Assembly: GCA_016937975.1 (NCBI GenBank)
Contig: JAFGVN010000088.1
Location: 1 to 47,088 of the forward strand
Reading direction: 5' to 3'
Length of the DNA stretch: 47,088 nucleotides
Source of the DNA: Clostridia bacterium
GTDB lineage: Bacteria; Bacillota; Clostridia; Peptostreptococcales; Acidaminobacteraceae
A program made the translations under genes and the position numbers. The notes below the pieces were generated by a model. That model did not search any database and was not told where the DNA came from. It saw nothing but the letters and a program-made list of their open reading frames with translations. Below, in pieces: positions 7,299 through 15,890 of this stretch (positions are counted from its first letter, which is position 1; each line of letters begins with the position of its first letter).

Positions 7299-8924
7299 AT
7301 GTTTTTTGTAGCAGATTCCGAGAAACAGTTGGAACTTGATTATATTTTAAACAAAATTAAAGTACAAACGCCTTTTGGTGAAAAACAAAAAAAAGCAATG
7401 CGTGTGTATAAAGCAGATGAATCATCTGCTTTATACGCCCATTATGAAACGATTGAAACCTTAAAAAATGCAATGGATAAACATCCTGTTACATTTAAAA
7501 AAATCAGGGAAGTCATGAGCCATTTTAAGGGAATTGATTTAACTTTGGAACGAATTTATGATTTAGAGGTTTTAAGTGTAACGGAATTGTTTGAAGTTAA
7601 GTATTTTACATTTATGCTCAAACAATTAGTAGAACTTTCTAAGGCAATTGATGTCATAAAAACATATCAATTGGAACGGTTGACTTATATTGAGAAGCTA
7701 TTAGATCCTGATGATTTGGAAATGAATACTTTTTATTTGTATGACAGTTATTCAGAACCATTAAAGGTTTTAAGAGAACAAATCAAGAACCTTGAAAGTG
7801 AAATCATAACAGAAAAAAAACTTGAGCGTCAAAAATGGTCTGAAAAATTAAATCTTAAGATTAGACCCAATGATGAAGTAATTATTGAAAAACATCATAA
7901 GGATATCGTGGAGACACTTGATGCTCATGATGCATTTGTCTATGTTTCAGACACTTTTATGCATCGAACATATAAAGTAAGAACCTCTGAAGAAGCTCTT
8001 CTTAAAGCACAAGAGTTATCTAATTTAAAACTGGAAGAAGAGCAAGAAGAATATAAAGTAAGACAATTTCTGACGGAGAGGTTGTCTCAACATCTTTATG
8101 ATATAAGGATACAAATTTTTTGTATTGGCAAATTGGATTTACATATGGCTCAAAGTTATTTTGCAAAAGCGTTTCATATGGTTAAACCACAGTTGTCAAA
8201 TACTACGATATTTGAAATGCATGAAGGTATTCATTTGATCGTAGAAGAACATTTAAAACAAGAAAATTTGGACTTTATACCTATTTCCATGAATTTATCG
8301 TCAGGCGTGTCATGCATAACCGGCGCAAATATGGGTGGTAAGACGATTGGTTTACGATTAATAGGTCAAATGGTTATGATGGCTCAATTAGGCTTATTCG
8401 TACCCTGTCAATCCTTAAAGTTCAAGCCTTTGAACTTCGTTTTCTTATCAGCATTGGATGGGCAATCCATTGATAGGGGCTTAAGTACTTTTGGTGCTGA
8501 AATGGTCAACCTCGCTTCAGTATTAAAACATGCCAATGAAGAGGGTTTAATTCTCATTGATGAATTAGCACGAGGCACAAATCCTAAGGAAGGGTATGCC
8601 ATCTCAAAGGCCATAATCAATTATTTAAAATCAAAATCCTCAATTACAGTTATAACAACACATTTTGATGGATTAGCAGATGAAAAAGACGTTTTACATC
8701 TGCAAGTCACTGGTTTATCAGAAGTTGATTTTGAAGATCTGGAAATCAACTTTGAACAAAGTAATTTGGAAAAAGTTCATCAACTGATGGATTATAGATT
8801 AAAAGTGATCACAGATAAGGAATCTGTACCAAAAGATGCAATAAAAATTTCAAAATTAATGGGGATTGATGAAGAAATTTTAGAAGATGCTAAATGTATT
8901 TTGGAACGCAAGGAGGAAAAATGA
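7299..8924 (+). CDS. kamC: KamC, MutS-like ATPase of lysine fermentation
   Basis: The 541-residue protein ends in a MutS-type ATPase domain: Walker A TGANMGGKT (about 341-349, with K348), Walker B LILIDELARGTNP near residue 420, and a TTHFDGLAD switch. The N-terminal 330 residues are helical and charged, resembling the MutS core/lever region. The N-terminal mismatch-recognition domain of true MutS is absent, so DNA mismatch repair is unlikely. It begins 8 bases after kamB and its stop overlaps the start of kamD (ATGA), which suggests coupled synthesis with the alpha subunit of lysine 5,6-aminomutase. An ATP-driven conformational role for the aminomutase is inferred, not shown. Confidence 0.88.
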   Translation: MFFVADSEKQLELDYILNKIKVQTPFGEKQKKAMRVYKADESSALYAHYETIETLKNAMDKHPVTFKKIREVMSHFKGIDLTLERIYDLEVLSVTELFEVKYFTFMLKQLVELSKAIDVIKTYQLERLTYIEKLLDPDDLEMNTFYLYDSYSEPLKVLREQIKNLESEIITEKKLERQKWSEKLNLKIRPNDEVIIEKHHKDIVETLDAHDAFVYVSDTFMHRTYKVRTSEEALLKAQELSNLKLEEEQEEYKVRQFLTERLSQHLYDIRIQIFCIGKLDLHMAQSYFAKAFHMVKPQLSNTTIFEMHEGIHLIVEEHLKQENLDFIPISMNLSSGVSCITGANMGGKTIGLRLIGQMVMMAQLGLFVPCQSLKFKPLNFVFLSALDGQSIDRGLSTFGAEMVNLASVLKHANEEGLILIDELARGTNPKEGYAISKAIINYLKSKSSITVITTHFDGLADEKDVLHLQVTGLSEVDFEDLEINFEQSNLEKVHQLMDYRLKVITDKESVPKDAIKISKLMGIDEEILEDAKCILERKEEK

Positions 8925-10471
8925 GTAAGTTAAATTTAGATTTTAACTTAGTTGCCGAAGCAAGAAAATCTGCAAAAGTTATTGCAGATGATATTCAACT
9001 GATGATTGATCAACATACAACGGTTGCAGTTGAACGTACGGTAGTTAGATTATTAGGTATTGACGGTGTAGACGATATTGAACGTCCATTACCGAATGTT
9101 ATTGTTGATGAAATAAAAGACAAGGGTGGCCTTTCAATGGGTTTAGCATACTGGATTGGTAATGCTATGATTGAAACTGGTAAAACACCTCAAGAGATTG
9201 CTGAAGCTGTAGCTGCTGGCGAATTGGACTTAATGCAATTGAACCAAAATGATGCTTTAAAAGTACAAGCTGTTGTAACTGAAAAAGCTAAAGAAATGGT
9301 TGCAATTATTGCAAACAATAGAAAAGATAGAGATGCTTATTTAGAACGTTTAGGTGAAGGTCCAAAACCTTATTTATATTTGATTGTTGCGACAGGTAAT
9401 ATCTATGAGGACGTCTTGCAAGCACAAGCTGCAGCTAGACAAGGTGCAGATGTTATTGCTGTTATTCGTACAACTGGTCAATCTTTATTAGACTTTGTAC
9501 CATATGGTCCTACAACTGAAGGTTTCGGCGGCACTTATGCAACTCAAGAAAACTTTAAAATCATGAGAAAAGCATTAGATGAAGTTGGCGAAGAAATTGG
9601 TCGTTATATTCGTTTATGTAACTACTGCTCTGGTTTATGTATGCCTGAAATCGCTGCAATGGGCGCTTTTGAAAGACTTGATGTTATGTTAAATGACGCC
9701 TTATACGGTATTTTATTTAGAGATATCAATATGCAAAGAACCTTAATTGATCAATATTTCTCTAGAATTATCAATGGTTTTGCAGGTGTTATCATCAATA
9801 CTGGTGAAGATAACTACTTAACAACTGCTGATGCTGTTGAAGAAGCCCATACAGTATTAACTTCACAGTTTATCAATGAGCAGTTTGCATTAAATGCTGG
9901 TCTTCCAGAAGAGCAAATGGGTTTAGGACACTGTTTTGAAATGAATCCTAATATTGAAAATGGCTTCTTAATGGAATTAGCTCAAGCACAAATGGCAAGA
10001 GAAATCTTCCCGGATGCACCACTTAAATATATGCCACCAACAAAATACATGACCGGTAACATCTTTAAAGGTCATGTTCAAAATACATTGTTTAATGCCG
10101 TTTCAATTATGACGAATCAAGGCATTCAGTTACTTGGTATGCTGACAGAAGCTATTCATACACCATTCTTGCAAGATCGTGCTCTTTCAATTGAAAATGC
10201 AAAATATGTATTCTCAAATATGAAAGATTTGGGTAGTGAAATTGAGTTCAAAAAAGATGGTATTATTCAAAAACGTGCACAAGAAGTTTTAAATGATTCT
10301 GTTAAAATGTTAAAAGAGATTGAAGAAGAAGGTTTGACAAACTCAATTGCTAAAGGAAAATTCGCAGAAGTGAAGAGAACTATGACTTCTGGTAAAGGTT
10401 TAGAAGGCGTTGTGAAGAAAGATGACAAGTACTTCAACCCGTTCATTGAATTAATGTTAGGAGGTCAGTAA
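8921..10471 (+). CDS. kamD: Lysine 5,6-aminomutase alpha subunit
   Basis: This is the large subunit of the adenosylcobalamin/PLP enzyme that moves the terminal amino group of D-lysine or L-beta-lysine to C5. At 516 residues it has the normal length, and its TIM-barrel-type core holds family-like stretches such as LCNYCSGLCMPE and GLGHCFEMNP. The start is the ATG at 8921 behind AAGGAGG, overlapping the kamC stop as ATGA. An upstream in-frame start at 8894 would add nine residues inside kamC and has no ribosome site. The stop shares a base with the kamE start. The alpha-beta pairing with KamE is strongly supported by overlap and order. Confidence 0.95.
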   Translation: MSKLNLDFNLVAEARKSAKVIADDIQLMIDQHTTVAVERTVVRLLGIDGVDDIERPLPNVIVDEIKDKGGLSMGLAYWIGNAMIETGKTPQEIAEAVAAGELDLMQLNQNDALKVQAVVTEKAKEMVAIIANNRKDRDAYLERLGEGPKPYLYLIVATGNIYEDVLQAQAAARQGADVIAVIRTTGQSLLDFVPYGPTTEGFGGTYATQENFKIMRKALDEVGEEIGRYIRLCNYCSGLCMPEIAAMGAFERLDVMLNDALYGILFRDINMQRTLIDQYFSRIINGFAGVIINTGEDNYLTTADAVEEAHTVLTSQFINEQFALNAGLPEEQMGLGHCFEMNPNIENGFLMELAQAQMAREIFPDAPLKYMPPTKYMTGNIFKGHVQNTLFNAVSIMTNQGIQLLGMLTEAIHTPFLQDRALSIENAKYVFSNMKDLGSEIEFKKDGIIQKRAQEVLNDSVKMLKEIEEEGLTNSIAKGKFAEVKRTMTSGKGLEGVVKKDDKYFNPFIELMLGGQ

Positions 10472-11223
10472 TGTCAAGTCAAGTAGATTTAACGAAAGTA
10501 AAACCTTATGGTGATACATTGAATGATGGCAGAATGCAGTTTTCATTTACTTTGCCAGTACCTTTTGGTGATGAAGCGGACGAAGCTGCTAAGCAACTCT
10601 TAATCAAAATGGGCATCGAAGAGCCTTCAATTGTTTACTCTGAAGACTTAGGTGTAGGCTATACCTTTTTTACAGCATATGGTAAGTGTCAACACACCGT
10701 AGATTATTCAAGCATTGAAGTACCTAAAGTAGATGTAGAGATTATGGATAAATACGGTGTTGAAGATTTCATTAAAGAACATATTAAACGTGATGTTGTG
10801 ATTGTTGGTGCTTGTACAGGTACTGATGCCCATACTGTTGGGATTGATGCGATCATGAATATGAAGGGTTTTGATGGTCACTATGGTCTTGAAAGATACC
10901 ATGGTATTGAAGCGATTAACATGGGTTCACAAGTACCAAATGAAGAATTAATTGCAAAAGCAATTGAATTAAACGCTGATGCAATCGTTGTATCTCAAGT
11001 TGTAACTCAAAAAGATGTACATATCTTAAACTTAACCAATATGATTGAGTTAATTGAAGCTGAAGGTTTAAGAGATAAGATCATCTTGATTTGTGGTGGT
11101 CCTAGAATAAACCATGAATTAGCAAAAGAATTAGGTTATGATGCAGGATTTGGTCCAAAAACATATGCAGAGCACGTTGCTTCATTTGTTGTAAACCAAA
11201 TTGTTGATCGAAATATGATTTAA
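10471..11223 (+). CDS. kamE: Lysine 5,6-aminomutase beta subunit (B12- and PLP-binding)
   Basis: The 250-residue subunit carries the cobalamin-binding Rossmann domain. The base-off/His-on motif DAHTVG supplies H121 as lower cobalt ligand. K132 lies exactly 11 residues later, the same spacing as the cobalt-ligand histidine and PLP-binding lysine (His133/Lys144) of the characterised enzyme, so both cofactor contacts are present. A glycine-rich CGGPRINHE stretch near residue 210 fits the B12 domain's nucleotide side. The start overlaps the kamD stop by one base. A strong bidirectional terminator follows, so this is the last gene of the operon; kce, kal and acyl-CoA genes do not follow. Confidence 0.95.
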   Translation: MSSQVDLTKVKPYGDTLNDGRMQFSFTLPVPFGDEADEAAKQLLIKMGIEEPSIVYSEDLGVGYTFFTAYGKCQHTVDYSSIEVPKVDVEIMDKYGVEDFIKEHIKRDVVIVGACTGTDAHTVGIDAIMNMKGFDGHYGLERYHGIEAINMGSQVPNEELIAKAIELNADAIVVSQVVTQKDVHILNLTNMIELIEAEGLRDKIILICGGPRINHELAKELGYDAGFGPKTYAEHVASFVVNQIVDRNMI

Positions 11224-11227
11224 AAAA

Positions 11228-11261
11228 AGCTTAGGATGATTTTATCCTAAGCTATCTTTTT
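11228..11261. terminator. Bidirectional terminator between kamE and the ABC genes
   Basis: AGCTTAGGAT (11228-11237) pairs with ATCCTAAGCT (11244-11253). A T run follows on the plus strand, and seven A residues precede the stem, giving a T run on the minus strand. It can stop both converging units. Confidence 0.9.
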
Positions 11262-11278
11262 GTAAAGTTTAGTATAGA

Positions 11279-12529
11279 TTATTGCGATTTTAATATTTTA
11301 GGAATATCCTTTATTTTTACAGGATTACCATACATTAATGTTCCCATACGATATATTTTTGAAGCGAGAACACCGACAAAATATGTACTGGCAGCCAAAA
11401 TACCTAGAGAGATCACGACTTCATACCAAGTCACTGATCCCATTGAGACTCTAACGAACATGGCTAAGAATGAACTGAAAGGTATAAATGAAGCAATTTT
11501 TAAAACAATGCCTTCTGTATTTTGCATGCCAGTTATGGCAATCATAAAGACAATTACAAAGATGAGTGTCACAGGTGTGGCACTTGTATTTACATCTTCA
11601 GTTTTAGATACCAAAGCACCCAATGCTCCAAAGATGAAGGTAAAGAAAAGATAACCTAAAATACCAAAGGCTGCAAACTGAAGTAGTATTTCACCTGGGA
11701 TTTTAAAAATCATATCCAAGTTACCATCCCAAGCAGCTGCATTTAAGGCATATGTCATTTTTCCAGCACCAATAAGTATGCCAAACTGAAGTAAGCTTAC
11801 AATGGCACCAGCGATGACTTTACCAAAGATAAGGTAAGATGTCTTTGTACTTGTTACAAGGATTTCCATTGTTCTGTTGCTTTTTTCACTTGCAACAGCT
11901 GTTGCAATTAATTGACCATACATAATAATAATCATATATAAACCGAAAACAAGAATATAAGTGTAGCCATAGTTAGCAGCACTGTCTTTGCCTAAGACAT
12001 CAACAGTAACATTGAAATTAGGATACAAAATGTCTTCCACATCGCTATATTGAATATTTCTTTCGTTAAGCACTTGTACTCTGTAAACATAGGTATAGGC
12101 TTGCTCAAAGGCATATAAACCATTGTCCATCATTTCATTGTTCAGCATAATATATTGATAATCAGTTGGACTATTAAGTGCATAACCACCAATAATAGTA
12201 TTGTTGTTAATATCTTTTTTAAGAGAACTTAAATCAGTGTAAGCAGTAAATTCACCAAGATAAAAGCTATCACTTAATAAGTTAATATCCTGTATGTAAC
12301 CTTCTGGATCATATAAACCATAATGAGGAACATCTTCAGATTCTGTGTAATTTTCACCATTGATTTCTGATGGGTCATCCTTATTGAAATTTTCCATTAT
12401 GGTTGGTATAGAAAGACCAATGATAATCATTGCTAATAAAATAAGGGTCGTAATTTGAAATACTTTAGCCTTTAAGTAATGCATCACTTCAAATTTTAGT
12501 ACCGTTAAAAATGACTTCATGTTATTCAC
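11279..12529 (-). CDS. ABC-2 type exporter permease (NatB/YhaP-like)
   Basis: The 416-residue membrane protein has one N-terminal hydrophobic segment (about 22-45), an external region of about 150 residues, then about five further segments from residue 200 to 390. The motif VASEKSNRTMEILVTSTKTSYLIFGK is typical of the ABC-2 permeases of NatB/YhaP type, which pair with a NatA-like ATPase and are linked to sodium or drug/peptide efflux. The start overlaps the upstream ATPase gene by 8 bases, supporting one complex. The substrate cannot be read from sequence. No dedicated regulator adjoins the pair. Confidence 0.9.
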   Translation of the reverse strand: MNNMKSFLTVLKFEVMHYLKAKVFQITTLILLAMIIIGLSIPTIMENFNKDDPSEINGENYTESEDVPHYGLYDPEGYIQDINLLSDSFYLGEFTAYTDLSSLKKDINNNTIIGGYALNSPTDYQYIMLNNEMMDNGLYAFEQAYTYVYRVQVLNERNIQYSDVEDILYPNFNVTVDVLGKDSAANYGYTYILVFGLYMIIIMYGQLIATAVASEKSNRTMEILVTSTKTSYLIFGKVIAGAIVSLLQFGILIGAGKMTYALNAAAWDGNLDMIFKIPGEILLQFAAFGILGYLFFTFIFGALGALVSKTEDVNTSATPVTLIFVIVFMIAITGMQNTEGIVLKIASFIPFSSFLAMFVRVSMGSVTWYEVVISLGILAASTYFVGVLASKIYRMGTLMYGNPVKIKDIPKILKSQ

Positions 12530-13433
12530 CTACACTTTCTATGAAAATGTCTTCAAGACTTGGATGATAGTTGGCAAATAATTCAACGTCTAGAGCTTGA
12601 TCAGACAAGCGCTTCATAAACTCATGCTTCTTATCCTCACTTTTTAATTTCAAAATTACACGATCTTTTTTCGTCTCGTGATGATCTACTAAATCAACAA
12701 AGTGTCTATTGAGTAAATCAGAAGTTTCAAGTGTTGAATGTGAGCCTAATTTCAGAACCAAACGATTTTTCCCGAAATTCTTTTTGATGTTATTTAAGTT
12801 TCCAGTTAAAACAACATTGCCTTGGTCAATTAAGGCGATTTCTTCACAGAATTCTTCCACATAACTCATTTGATGACTAGAGAAGATCACCAGTTTATTG
12901 TTCTCAATTTGCTCTCTAATAATCTCCTTTAAAATCTGAGAGTTTACAGGATCCAAGCCACTGAAGGGTTCGTCTAAGATAACAATTTCTGGGTGACACA
13001 AAAATGTAGATGCCAATTGAACTTTTTGTTGATTACCCTTTGAAAGCGTTTCTAATTTTTTATCTTTGTATTCCGTGACACCAAGACGTTCCAACCAATA
13101 TAAAGCATTTTTCTTCAAATTGCTTTTTTCTAAACCTCTTAGTTCACCTAAATAAAGCAGTTGGTCAATGACCTTCTTTTTTGGATATAAACCCCGTTCT
13201 TCTGGTAAATAACCAATTTGATGATTTCTAGGATTAAAAGGTTTTTCATTCAAATGAATTGTACCTTCATTGGATTCAAACAAATCCATAAGAATTCTGA
13301 TGGTGGTCGTTTTACCTGCACCATTTCGACCAAGTAGACCTAATGCTTTACCACTTTTTACTTCAAAAGAAATACCATGTAAAACTTGTTTTTCACCAAA
13401 AGTTTTTTTTAAATTTTGGACTTCTAAATGCAT
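12522..13433 (-). CDS. ABC transporter ATP-binding protein (NatA/YhaQ-like)
   Basis: The 303-residue ATPase has Walker A GRNGAGKT (35-42), the signature LSKGNQQKV, Walker B IVILDEPFSGLDP and a switch histidine in FSSHQMS. A C-terminal extension of about 90 residues after the core is usual for ATPases that partner ABC-2 permeases (DUF4162-like). It is the upstream gene of the pair and overlaps the permease start. The ribosome site GAGGTG is just upstream of the ATG on the minus strand. It should energise export by the permease at 11279-12529. Confidence 0.93.
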   Translation of the reverse strand: MHLEVQNLKKTFGEKQVLHGISFEVKSGKALGLLGRNGAGKTTTIRILMDLFESNEGTIHLNEKPFNPRNHQIGYLPEERGLYPKKKVIDQLLYLGELRGLEKSNLKKNALYWLERLGVTEYKDKKLETLSKGNQQKVQLASTFLCHPEIVILDEPFSGLDPVNSQILKEIIREQIENNKLVIFSSHQMSYVEEFCEEIALIDQGNVVLTGNLNNIKKNFGKNRLVLKLGSHSTLETSDLLNRHFVDLVDHHETKKDRVILKLKSEDKKHEFMKRLSDQALDVELFANYHPSLEDIFIESVGE

Positions 13434-13562
13434 ATTTCACCTCTTTTATTATTTATTCCAATAAGTTGAGTATATCATTTTAAACCTATCAATTTATTAA
13501 GAAAACCTTAAATCCCACCATAAAAAATATTAAGTTTCCTTCATCCAAAGAAGAAAATAAAA

Positions 13563-13586
13563 AAAGCGAATTATTGGATTCACTTT
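13563..13586 (-). terminator. Terminator of the gene at 13580-14104
   Basis: On the minus strand AGTGAAT and ATTCGCT form an imperfect seven-pair stem followed by a T7 run. The stem overlaps the stop codon. Confidence 0.6.
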
Positions 13587-14104
13587 TGTCTTAATTCATA
13601 TTTAATTGTTAAATCATCAGTCATAAAATAATATTCTCCTGTTTGTTCAGGAGTAATATAGAAGAGCTTGAATTGATTACCTAAATCATAAACGGTATAA
13701 TCATTTTCTTTAAGATTTGTTTTAAGGGACGAATTGATATTTACAATGAAAATACACGATCCTTTTATAGTCTCTAAATCTATTTCTGAGTAATCTGTTA
13801 CCTTAAATTCCTCATGAACGAGAAATTCATCTTCATAATAGACAATCGTTGCATATTGACCATTAAGTGGTAAACTAGATGCTGCCTTAATGATATCTGA
13901 AGATGGATTTTCATAGAATGTTTTTCTGTAAGAATAACTAACTTTACTCAGCAAATCATCTACTGCAAGCTGAGGAATGTTATTCATATCTACTTCATTT
14001 AAGGGACTCATCTTTGCTTCCTGAATTTCATCCTGTATCACATCATAGAACTGAAAGCCCACAAAGATTATCAAAATAACACATACAATTACTGCTAATC
14101 TCAT
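13580..14104 (-). CDS. Membrane-anchored extracytoplasmic protein, unknown function
   Basis: The 174-residue protein has one N-terminal hydrophobic segment (about 3-20) and then a soluble region rich in acidic residues, lysine and tyrosine. This indicates a single-pass protein facing outside, or a secreted one. No recognised domain, cysteine pair or lipobox was seen. The start is the ATG at 14104 behind AGAGAAAAT, a weak ribosome site. It is transcribed away from the HipB-like regulator gene at 14287, sharing a 180-base divergent control region. Its own terminator makes it a one-gene unit. Confidence 0.65.
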   Translation of the reverse strand: MRLAVIVCVILIIFVGFQFYDVIQDEIQEAKMSPLNEVDMNNIPQLAVDDLLSKVSYSYRKTFYENPSSDIIKAASSLPLNGQYATIVYYEDEFLVHEEFKVTDYSEIDLETIKGSCIFIVNINSSLKTNLKENDYTVYDLGNQFKLFYITPEQTGEYYFMTDDLTIKYELRQK

Positions 14105-14286
14105 ATTTTCTCTCCAAATTTTATAGATCGCTTACTTTACCTAATTAGTATAACACATTTATTTTCTAGAGACTATTTTAAATAAAAGCAGTTAAGAAAC
14201 TCTTAAGCAATTCAAAAAATATTTTACAAATATTTACAGTTGGTATACAATGAAACAAAATGGTAATATTTTACAAAGGAGTTGGA

Positions 14287-14562
14287 ATGATGTGGATTTT
14301 TGAAAACAGAGGTACGGTCGTAAGTGGTAAGAAATCATTAATGGAATTATTAAGATGCAGAAGAAAGGAACTAGGATTAACACAAATTGAATTAGCCAGT
14401 AAAACACAATCTTCACAAAAACAAATCAGTTGTTATGAATCAAATGTTCAAGTGCCAACTGTAGGAAAATTTCTATCCGTTTGTGAAGCATTAGATCTTG
14501 AAGTCGTATTAAAAAGAAAAGAAGAAGAGAAGATCATTGAAGTTCCAGTGGAGGTAAAGTGA
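14287..14562 (+). CDS. HipB-like XRE-family helix-turn-helix regulator
   Basis: The 91-residue protein has one XRE helix-turn-helix over about residues 17-70, with the pattern LRCRRKELGLTQIELASKT, QKQISCYE and VPTVGKFLSVCEALDLEVVL. The C-terminal ALDLEVVLK strand is typical of HipB-type DNA-binding proteins. The start was moved from 14260 to the ATG at 14287, because AAGGAG lies 5 bases before it. The stop is followed one base later by the GTG start of the SLH-protein gene, so the two are translationally linked. No HipA-like kinase is present. It probably controls its own operon and perhaps the divergent gene at 13580. Confidence 0.85.
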   Translation: MMWIFENRGTVVSGKKSLMELLRCRRKELGLTQIELASKTQSSQKQISCYESNVQVPTVGKFLSVCEALDLEVVLKRKEEEKIIEVPVEVK

Positions 14563-14563
14563 A

Positions 14564-15877
14564 GTGAAAAAATTATTTATGGTTTTTATCATCATTTTTA
14601 CTTTTACAACATTATCTTTCTCGGAAACTGGATTTGTTGACCTTGACAATCATTGGTCTAGTGATTATGTGTTATTACTAGTTGAAAAAGGAATTATTTC
14701 AGGTTATGAAGTCCGTGACGGGGTGTATGCATTTAAACCAGAGGATAAGATTACAGTTGCAGAATTTGTGGTTTTGGTTATGAAATCACAAAACCAAATG
14801 GTTGAGCCATTTACGAGTGGTTATTGGGCGACACCTTGGATCAAAAAAGCTTATGATTTAGGTTATATTGACGAGGCCTATCAGAACTTTGAAAGATATA
14901 TTACGCGTGAAGAAATGGCAGATATTGCTTATAATGCTATTTCTAAGAATGAATATATGTCCAGCGTAGATGAAAAATATATTCTTGACTATGTTAAGGA
15001 TTACGCTTCAATATCTGAATATAAAAAAGATAAAGTAACTTCAATTTATACCATGGGCATAATGTCGGGTACGACAGAAAAGAAATTTTTACCCCTCGGT
15101 AGTGCTACAAGAGCAGAAGCTTCAGTTGTTCTATCAAGAATGATTGATATAACAATTAGAAAGCCTGTTAAATTTGATGTGCCATTATTTAATTACAAGT
15201 ATCCCGAATACGACCCTGTTACTGCTACTGTAAACTATTTAGAAGGTACTTGCTTTGCAAAAACAGATAGGAATGGCATTTTACAAGATGAAATTGTTAA
15301 AGCTTTTGAAATTTTTAGAACACAAATTAATGATTTCTACACTGAAGAGTTAAATAACCCCGATACAACAGAAGAAAGAATAAATGTTTTAAAGACTGCT
15401 GATTGGACTGAATTTCATAATTACGCTCATGATGATCGTATGGAATTTGGTGGATTATATGACCCTAAAGATGAAGAGTTTTCTCTTAGTTTGTATAAGA
15501 ATATGAATACAGTTGAACATGGTGTTTTGGTGCCTAATTTAATTTCATATGTTGACTTCTATTTTTTCAATTTTGTTTTTGAAGGAAGAAACCACCCTTA
15601 TCATTTAGAATTTAACACTTATGATGATTTTGATAATTGGAAAATGGTATCTGAAAGAGAAATGATGCCATATTATGAAATGTTGTTTGAAGAGGATACT
15701 CAAATTGTTTTAGATCTTGCTTATACATACATGAAAAAAGCGCCAACGGATGTCTATCTTCAAGCAGATAAATTTAACAATTATCGAGAAGTATTTACTT
15801 TAAAAAATGGTAGAGAAATTTCATTTTTTATCAATAAAGATGGTACCGTTCTAAATATTGGTTTGGATAATAAATAG
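14564..15877 (+). CDS. Secreted SLH-domain protein (anchor of the first surface pair)
   Basis: The start is GTG at 14564 behind GGAGGTAAA. A signal peptide (about 1-20, ending SFSE) is followed by three SLH repeats over about residues 22-200. The repeats show FVDLDNHWSSDYV, then the shortened YITREEMADI form, then GIMSGTTEKKFLPLGSATRAEA. SLH domains bind pyruvylated secondary cell-wall polymer and hold proteins on the envelope. The C-terminal 230 residues match no domain known to me and are rich in acidic and aromatic residues. The gene lies 13 bases before a 1604-residue secreted protein that lacks SLH repeats. Confidence 0.88.
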   Translation: MKKLFMVFIIIFTFTTLSFSETGFVDLDNHWSSDYVLLLVEKGIISGYEVRDGVYAFKPEDKITVAEFVVLVMKSQNQMVEPFTSGYWATPWIKKAYDLGYIDEAYQNFERYITREEMADIAYNAISKNEYMSSVDEKYILDYVKDYASISEYKKDKVTSIYTMGIMSGTTEKKFLPLGSATRAEASVVLSRMIDITIRKPVKFDVPLFNYKYPEYDPVTATVNYLEGTCFAKTDRNGILQDEIVKAFEIFRTQINDFYTEELNNPDTTEERINVLKTADWTEFHNYAHDDRMEFGGLYDPKDEEFSLSLYKNMNTVEHGVLVPNLISYVDFYFFNFVFEGRNHPYHLEFNTYDDFDNWKMVSEREMMPYYEMLFEEDTQIVLDLAYTYMKKAPTDVYLQADKFNNYREVFTLKNGREISFFINKDGTVLNIGLDNK

Positions 15878-15890
15878 AAAGTGTGAAAAT

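Noticed and set aside
7299-8924. kamC as a DNA mismatch-repair mutS gene
   Set aside because: The mismatch-recognition domain is missing, the length is 541 residues, and the gene is embedded in the kam operon.
14260-14286. N-terminal extension of the HipB-like protein
   Set aside because: The extra codons run through the AAGGAG ribosome site that serves the ATG at 14287.
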